In this document: positions 57,656 through 64,000 of the stretch, piece after piece
Layout: each line of letters opens with the position of its first letter
Position numbering within the stretch: the first letter of the stretch is position 1
Origin: Daucus carota subsp. sativus
Taxonomy: Eukaryota; Streptophyta; Magnoliopsida; Apiales; Apiaceae
Length of the DNA: 64,000 bases
Direction: 5' to 3'
Assembly: GCF_001625215.2 (NCBI RefSeq)
Contig: NC_030381.2
Span: 55,105,214 to 55,169,213, forward strand
Made by a program: the position numbers and the translations under genes
The notes under the pieces: model-generated
What the model was told of the DNA's origin: nothing
The model's input: the letters and a program-made list of their open reading frames with translations, nothing else
The model's database searches: none

Positions 57656-60514
57656 ATGAGGAATTCCATCCTCTGTTTTTCCACCATCTGTTTGTTGCTC
57701 ATCTTCCTGCAGTTGCAGCACAACCTAGTGGCTTGTTCATTAAGCCCCCACTTGCAGAAACTTGCCTTGTTCCATTTTAACCAAACCTTAACAATCAGTA
57801 CTACTAGCTGGGATTGCGAATACGTTTCCTACGAAGAGAATGCAGTGTATGAAATTCCTTCACGGGCAAAGACAAAGAATTGGAGCATGAGTTCTGATCA
57901 CTGCACATGGGATGGAGTTAGCTGCGACGACAAGACAGGGGACGTTATCGGACTGGATTTAAGTTGCAGTCAGCTGGAAGGAGCCATTCTTCCTAACAGC
58001 GCTCTCTTCCAGCTCTCTCATCTCCGCTTCCTCAATCTTTCTCAAAACGACTTTTACCTCGCCAGTCAGTTCCCTCAGGAATTTGGTTTCTTTGCAAAAG
58101 GTTTGACGCATCTCAACCTCTCTAATACTGGATTATCAGGGAGAGTTCCCTCGGGAATCTCTCATTTGTATAAACTTGTCTCACTTGATCTCAGTGACAA
58201 CTCAGTCTCACTTGATCTCAGTCAGAACTATGAGGCTAAACTTGAAGAAGAAGTGTTTAAATCAGTGTTGCAGAATTTAACTCATCTTGAAGTGCTTAAT
58301 CTTAATGGAGTTAAGATCTCCTCTGTTTTGCCCCTGAATATCTCTACTTCTTTAAGAGTTCTTCAATTGAGGTATACTTATATACACGGAGTAGTACCCC
58401 AAGAGGTTTTCCACCTTCCCAACTTGGAATTACTTGATTTATCACTTAATGACGACCTGAGAGCAACATTACCCAAAGTTAAGTGGGGAAGTAAAGTTAC
58501 TCTCCAACACCTTCATCTTTCATACATCAACATAGATGGAGGTATACCTGACTCAATAGGCTTTTTGGAGTCATTAGTCAGTTTGGATTTGAGCAGCTGT
58601 AATTTGTCTGGGCCTATACCAAGATCCATTGGGCACCTCGTTCAACTTACTCGCTTGGACCTCTCTCAAAATATTCTCAATGGCCCAGTTCCAACATTTT
58701 TTACAGACCTTACAGACTTAAGATATATCTCCCTTTGGCAAAACAATTTCACTGGATCCCTACCTCGTTCGTTGTTTCACCATCCATCCTTAGAGTCCTT
58801 GTCTCTGGATAATAATGCATTCACGGGTCAACTACATGAATTTGATTCTTCTCGCTCACGGCTGCAATCTTTTTCTTGTTCCAACAATTCACTCTATGGA
58901 TCCATTCCACATTCTTTTTCTCAGCTTGTGAATCTCACTGTCCTAGATTTGTCATCAAACAATTTCAGCGGGGTTTTGGATTTGGAAATGTTTTCAGGCC
59001 TCGAATCTCTAAAACGTCTTCATCTTTCTGATAACAGTCTTTCAGTGAGAAGTACAATTATGGCCACTCTCCCTCCTAATCTTTACTCCTTGGGCTTGTC
59101 ATCTTGCAACATGAAAGAGTTCCCCCACTTTTCAAGAGATGCAAACATCTCCCTGAATCTTATAGACCTATCAAACAATAAAATTGAAGGGGAAATTCCA
59201 CACTGGATTGGGTCGGTGGGGGATTTCTATGGAATCCCTTATCTGAATCTATCTCACAACAAACTAATAGGCGGTCTTGAGCAACTGCCTTGGGGTTATA
59301 TTCAATATCTTGATCTCCAAGACAACAAGCTGAATGGCTCCTTGCCCACCTTGATGTGTAATTCCAGCTCTCTTGAGATTCTAAATCTCTCTCACAACAA
59401 TTTGAGTGGTGTACTCCCCATTTGTCATAATAATTTGACTCAGCTTTCGGTGTTGGATCTGCGGAGGAATAAAATTCAAGGAATCATTCCAGCAACCTTG
59501 TCAAATTTCCGTTATCTGGAAACTATTAATTTGAATGGAAACCGCTTACAAGGAAGCATTCCTTCTTCTTTTGCTGAATTAGATTCTTTAGCCGTCCTTG
59601 ATCTTGGAAATAATCAGATAAATGATACATTCCCCCTGTGTTTGGAAGCTCTTCCAAAACTCCAAGTTCTTGTTCTCAAATCAAACAAGTTTCATGGTAT
59701 AATAAACCAGAGTTCTGAGACAAAACACCCATTTCCTAGCTTAAGAATCATTGATCTTTCGTACAATGAGTTTTCAGGTGCACTGCCAGAAAAATATTTT
59801 AGAAACTTCAAGGCTATGATGAATGCGGAAGTGAATAAGATAAATCGTAGCTATATGGAGCATCGGTATTACAGTGATTCCACAGCTCTGGTGATTAAAG
59901 GCATGGATATTGATTTACATAGAATTTTGACTGTGTTCACAACTATTGATGTATCAAAGAACAATTTTGATGGGGGGATAGCTGAATACTTTGGAAATCT
60001 AGTATCACTCAGATTTCTTAATCTTTCTCACAATTATCTCACAGGCCACATACCATGCTCGATTGGAAAATTGACTGTGCTGGAGTCACTAGACCTCTCA
60101 TCCAACCAACTTGAAGGAGAAATACCTCAGCAGCTCACTAGTGTATATTCACTTGCAGTTCTAAATCTGTCTTGCAACCAACTTAGAGGACGTATTCCAG
60201 AAGGGTGGCAATTCGATACGTTTGAAAACAGCAGCTACGCTGGTAACTTTGGGCTGTGCGGACATCCCTTGTCGAAAAAGTGTGAATCTTATGTTAGGAC
60301 ACAAGAAGAAGATGACGAAGATGAGGATGAATGTCACTTTTTCTGTGGTTTTACTTGGGAAGCGGTGGTGATTGGATATGGGTGTGGAGTGGTGCCTGCA
60401 TTTATCACTGGCTACCTGATGTTGCTGGCACGGAAACCAAAATGGTTTGCTGGAATCATTGGCAGGGAATTGGGGCTCAAGATCAGGAGGATGGAGATTA
60501 GAATGCGATACTAA
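57656..60514 (+). CDS. LRR receptor-like protein 3 (Cf-9/RLP12 type)
   Basis: Intronless, 952 aa; the start ATG (MRNSILCFSTICLLLIFLQL) begins the signal peptide directly. The layout matches RLP1: LRRNT CTWDGVSCD, LRR array, island (NRSYMEHRYYSDSTALVIKG), last LRRs, cap GNFGLCGHPLSKKC, acidic EEDDEDEDE, one membrane span and basic tail KIRRMEIRMRY. A nine-residue tandem duplication (VSLDLSDNS then VSLDLSQNY) near 58190-58240 lengthens one repeat. The segment before the island differs from RLP1 and RLP2 (KFHGIINQSSETKHPF against KFYGLINTSSQVVHPF). The native promoter is separated from this gene by a transposon nest of about 4.9 kb, so expression may differ from its paralogues. Confidence 0.92.
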   Translation: MRNSILCFSTICLLLIFLQLQHNLVACSLSPHLQKLALFHFNQTLTISTTSWDCEYVSYEENAVYEIPSRAKTKNWSMSSDHCTWDGVSCDDKTGDVIGLDLSCSQLEGAILPNSALFQLSHLRFLNLSQNDFYLASQFPQEFGFFAKGLTHLNLSNTGLSGRVPSGISHLYKLVSLDLSDNSVSLDLSQNYEAKLEEEVFKSVLQNLTHLEVLNLNGVKISSVLPLNISTSLRVLQLRYTYIHGVVPQEVFHLPNLELLDLSLNDDLRATLPKVKWGSKVTLQHLHLSYINIDGGIPDSIGFLESLVSLDLSSCNLSGPIPRSIGHLVQLTRLDLSQNILNGPVPTFFTDLTDLRYISLWQNNFTGSLPRSLFHHPSLESLSLDNNAFTGQLHEFDSSRSRLQSFSCSNNSLYGSIPHSFSQLVNLTVLDLSSNNFSGVLDLEMFSGLESLKRLHLSDNSLSVRSTIMATLPPNLYSLGLSSCNMKEFPHFSRDANISLNLIDLSNNKIEGEIPHWIGSVGDFYGIPYLNLSHNKLIGGLEQLPWGYIQYLDLQDNKLNGSLPTLMCNSSSLEILNLSHNNLSGVLPICHNNLTQLSVLDLRRNKIQGIIPATLSNFRYLETINLNGNRLQGSIPSSFAELDSLAVLDLGNNQINDTFPLCLEALPKLQVLVLKSNKFHGIINQSSETKHPFPSLRIIDLSYNEFSGALPEKYFRNFKAMMNAEVNKINRSYMEHRYYSDSTALVIKGMDIDLHRILTVFTTIDVSKNNFDGGIAEYFGNLVSLRFLNLSHNYLTGHIPCSIGKLTVLESLDLSSNQLEGEIPQQLTSVYSLAVLNLSCNQLRGRIPEGWQFDTFENSSYAGNFGLCGHPLSKKCESYVRTQEEDDEDEDECHFFCGFTWEAVVIGYGCGVVPAFITGYLMLLARKPKWFAGIIGRELGLKIRRMEIRMRY

Positions 60515-61029
60515 AGGTTTGCTGTAATCTGTATCCCATTCCCAGGTCTTGAAAATTCTGTAATAATATATAGTAATATCTGCTCTCATATAATTCTATA
60601 TTTGCAGATTCAGATGGGACAAGCAGGATCAGATGCATTGGAATCAACCACTAGTACTTCAGCTGTTTTGTCATTCTAAATTTTACATTTTACAATAAAA
60701 GTCAAAAGATACAAGTTATGTAGTATTGTTTTGTTCCAGCCTCAGGCTCTTCATTTCTAAAACATGTTTGCGGATGCTTTACAATGTACAATTTACAATA
60801 TATCAAAGTTTTTAATATACACTACCAGAACTGGGTTACATTGCAGTGTTGTCGCCATTTTTCTGAATTTCACTAGTTGGGAAGACTGTATAAATTATGT
60901 TAGAGTCGCTGCTATCAGTGATCGCGTTCAACAACTTATCTCAAACTGGTAAGATTTACTAAATTTTTAATTTCACAAGCTGTTGATAGAATAGAAGATG
61001 CCTCAGTTTAAGGATCGAGAATGTATTAA
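60515..61029. repeat. RLP3 3' flank
   Basis: Shares the CTAAAGGTTTGCTGTAATCT start, the TCTATATTTGCAG stretch and the CACTAGTACTTCAGCTGTTTT region with the 3' flanks of RLP1 and RLP2. 60760-60960 corresponds to 48050-48310. No gene. Confidence 0.7.
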
Positions 61030-61260
61030 TGAACTGTCCCAGCCCTGAGAAATTCTCTTTGATGGGGCTGCAGTTTCAATAAATCGCCTCTTGTACTCAG
61101 CCATCATACAGTGAACCACCGTCCGATGGTCGAAATTGGCGAAGCATGATGGCTTTAAATCAGCCCATAACCTGATGGGGTGGCATTTCTGTTCCCCATT
61201 AGTACCAATGCAGGGTGTCCCCTTCCAAAGCTACTCTGCAACAATTTCCAACATCTCGTA
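61030..61260 (-). mobile_element. Ty3/gypsy gag fragment, second copy
   Basis: Parallel to 28752-29015 in PUX intron 7: TTAATGAACTGTCCC, GGGGCTGCAGTTTCAATAAA, CGATGGTCGAAATTG, GATGGGGTGGCATTTCTGTT. Read on minus it gives gag words ([22 protein letters not shown]) with stops. It is dead. Confidence 0.75.
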
Positions 61261-63105
61261 TTCACTTAACCCGTTCAGTAGACAACAAGGTTAGGAGCAA
61301 GAATGAGTCGGTGTCTGGACATGAGATTAGGAATACTATTACCTCTGACTTCTGAGGCCCGTGACAGATCGAAGAGGCATGAAAGTTGGGGACAGGGGAC
61401 GGCTGGTGCATTGGAATGAAAGTAAAAAACTTTTTCAGAGCCTGATGCTCTCAAGGATGCAGTCTAATGAACAAGCGTAATGATGTCATGTTAACTGTCA
61501 ACCACCTAGTCAAAATTACTTGAAATGATGAAATTTATGACAGTAAATTTATGATGCTCTGAGTTTGTTGATCAACCAAGCTATGTTGTAGGCAGCTCTT
61601 ATCTGATCTGCAATCAAGTTAATGAACCACTACCTCAGTTCAACATTTTACATTTTACAGCTCAGAATAAAAGATTACATGTGTATTAATCTGATCATCA
61701 TTTGTTTGATCAATTTAGAAGTTCGGCTTTGTTTACTTCTATCCCGGGCTCTTCATTTCTAGAGCATATTTGTTGATACTTTTTATTGAACGGTTAAGAA
61801 TATACCATAGATTTTTATATTCGGCGTAGATGATTTTATGTCCTGATTTCATTCCATTCATGAACTAATTAAAAATTTGAAAGTGGGTCATATCTGGCAG
61901 TGATGCCAGCCCTTCCTGACCTGCATTTCATGACCACAAACTCCAATTCTGCCCAAAAATTGCAGCTGTTTCGTAATATTTTTCTACGTGCTCTTTTGTT
62001 TGGACTTGTTTGCTGGACCATGCATATGTTTTGATACATCTTTGTTGATGTTAACACTCTTGTGTCAGTTACTGGACTCATTGTTAGTAGCCCATTCTTT
62101 ACGGCAGACATTGAATTGGATTTACTTGAAGAAATGAAGGTTTAAGAAAGTTCAGAACAATTTGTTGATTATTTCCTTCCCTAGAAACTGCACTCCAGCA
62201 TCAAAGTACCTTTCAAAGACTCCAGACATCATCTCTTGATTATCAAAGACTTGGTCTTGCATATACTGATATACCGTGAATATAGGTTTCTTTCATTTCC
62301 TTGAAATTGCATTTTTTGAAGTAGCTTTCCAGACTCATTCCCGTCACTTCTCAAAGTCTTATTCCCCATCAATACATACACATAATATCACACCAATTTG
62401 CTCATGCTCAGATGGGCTTTTCTTACAAACCACACATGTTCACTTCTCATAGTCTTAGTCCTCGTTAATATATACAGATAATATCCCACCAATTTGCTGG
62501 TGCTACAAATGGGCTTCTCCTACAAGTCTACAACTACACATAATCGGAGAAAAGTCTGTCAAATGGATCTTGAAAGACCCTTCTGCATTGATTATCAAAG
62601 TATATTATCTGTTAACATAAATGTATTTTATCAAAGTACTCTCTAAATAAAAACTAGTAATAGCAGTTACACAGTAAAAATTTTTCCTCAAACAATTACC
62701 ACCTCAAATGAGATAGGCAACCTTAGATTCTCCAAAAGTGCTTATATTGCAACCCTTGTGTAATGACTAATAACAGTCATGATTAGTAGACAGACCATAA
62801 TTGCGATGGTTCGAACTTTTTTACTTGAGCTGGAGAGAAGACTTTGAACTGCAGTGTTAGCTAGGAGTTTTTGCACCGTTCCTTTCCCTGTCTTGAAATT
62901 GCATTTCAGCTCCAAAAGTAGATTTCAGAGACTGATTCATGCCATCTTTTAATTTTCAATGGCATAGTCGCGATGACACTCTCACTTCTCACATTGGAAA
63001 ACTTTTACCAACACAATGAAATTTATAAGAGTAAAATGCAAAGCGGTGGTTAAATTTATAAGAGTTCTATCGAAGTCTAGTTTACCTAAATAACTGCAAA
63101 ATGGT
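61261..63105. repeat. Spacer repeats downstream of RLP3
   Basis: 61400-61480 contains the GTGCATTGGAATGAAA...GAGCCTGATGCTCTC block also fused to the RLP pseudogene. 61640-62250 matches 49000-49540, and 62290-62570 matches 49600-49860. CACATATTAGTA-type motifs recur weakly at 62725-62800. No gene is supported. Confidence 0.65.
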
Positions 63106-63574
63106 TAGGGTTGTTCACGAACCGAGCCGAGCCGAGTTTTGACCGAACCGAGCCAAGCTTTAATTTTTTTTCTGACGAGCCGAGCCGGGCCGAGCTTTTT
63201 TATCGAACAAAATTTGTGTTCAAGCTCGGCTCGTTAACTAACGAGCCGAACACGAGCTTGTTCGCGAACAAATACAAGCCGAGCCGAGTCGAATCGAGTC
63301 GAGCCGAGCCAGAAAAAAAATAAGGACAAACCGCTAGTTGACTCTTAAAATAGCTAACCAAATAATTTTAATTTTTTTTAAACTTTGTTTATATCACTAA
63401 AATGTATATATGTTAACATCCATACGGTTGGATCGGTAAGAAATATTTTTTAAAATATTGAAACACTAAATTAGGATTAAACACTAGTTAGCGGTACTAG
63501 TTAACCTTCTACTTGACTGTTAAAATAGCAAACCATATAAAATTATTATTTTCCGAAATTTTGGTTACATCACT

Positions 63575-63615
<41 letters not shown>

Positions 63616-63905
63616 TATATGTTGAATTCTGAGTTCAATAACATATATAAATTATAAAAAAAACCCCGAAAATATTACATTTTTTCGAGCTTTAACGAGC
63701 CGAGCTCGAGCCGAGCGAGCTCGAGTCGAGCTCGAGCCGAGCTCGAGCCGAACATACTAAAAGCTCGGCTCGAGCTCGTTTACTTAACGAACAATTTTTT
63801 GTGTTCGTCCTCGAGCTCGTTAACTTAACGAGCCGAGCCGAACGAGCTCTTAACGAGCCGAGCTCGAGCTTGTTCGCGAACAGCTCGGTTCGTTAAGCAG
63901 CCCTA
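63106..63905. mobile_element. hAT MITE with GAGCC-rich subterminal repeats
   Basis: Left end TAGGGTTGTTCACGAACCGA and the inverse of the right end, TAGGGCTGCTTAACGAACCG, are terminal inverted repeats. A perfect 8-bp target duplication AAAATGGT flanks it (63098-63105, 63906-63913). The outer 200 bp on each side are dense with GAGCCGAGC/GCTCGGCTC units; the centre is AT-rich with a (TA)n run at about 63578-63610. The plus frame at 63111-63323 is only these repeats. Confidence 0.93.
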
Positions 63906-64000
63906 AAAATGGTGAAACAAACTAGGGCTTAGAAAATGGTACAATTTGCGGTTTTGTATCTATTGGGCATCTATTTTGGTGTGCTAGTCAACTTGTATGG

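Noticed and set aside
63111..63323. Frame reading RAEPSFDRTEPS-type repeats
   Set aside because: It is the GAGCC-rich subterminal repeat of the hAT element at 63106-63905.
1..64000. tRNA or rRNA genes and known microRNA hairpins
   Set aside because: I saw no cloverleaf A/B-box pairs or rRNA cores by eye. A tRNAscan-SE or miRBase search was not possible, so absence is not proven.

Overview
The window is plant nuclear DNA, from a eudicot. The genes have many short GT-AG introns, the intergenic DNA is AT-rich, and the transposon families are plant types: Stowaway, hAT MITEs, short Helitrons and Ty3/gypsy remnants. The species cannot be fixed from the sequence; an asterid is a guess. All exon models were built by hand from splice sites and reading phase. 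Each spliced CDS sums to a multiple of three. No percent identity was computed.

The left half (1-31.4 kb) holds four ordinary multi-exon genes. They are a PAS-domain Raf-like MAPKKK (minus, 5980-847, 15 exons, 736 aa), a small multi-pass membrane protein with a long 5' UTR intron and a GC-AG intron (plus, 13061-13998, 275 aa), a CYP87-family cytochrome P450 (minus, 17257-14890, 9 exons, 496 aa), and a UBA-UIM-UBX CDC48 adaptor of the PUX type (plus, 23900-31437, 10 exons, 606 aa). Between them are MITEs, short tandem duplications, a HECT-ligase fragment and Helitron-like debris. Intron 7 of the PUX gene carries a degenerate gypsy gag fragment next to an inverted repeat with arms of about 400 bp.

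The right half (31.5-64 kb) is a resistance-gene-like cluster of three intact, intronless LRR receptor-like proteins of the Cf-9/RLP12 type, all on plus (starts 32740, 43942 and 57656), plus one wrecked copy (37263-37715). The duplicated unit starts inside the 3' UTR of the PUX gene, and PUX fragments lie scattered in the spacers. The three coding sequences are mosaics of one another, which suggests gene conversion. They also differ by one whole LRR (second gene) and by a nine-residue duplication (third gene).

Spacers between the receptor genes consist mostly of shared, repeatedly duplicated non-coding sequence. Several transposons have clear boundaries: two hAT MITEs with perfect 8-bp target duplications (one with its empty site preserved in a paralogous promoter), a Helitron with both termini, and four Stowaways. 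A nest of about 4.9 kb of such elements sits inside the promoter of the third receptor gene, between two copies of the TATA-box sequence.

I found no plainly new enzyme system. The points most worth checking are the receptor cluster's mosaic structure and promoter invasion, the intronic hairpin in the PUX gene, and the CYP87 gene.
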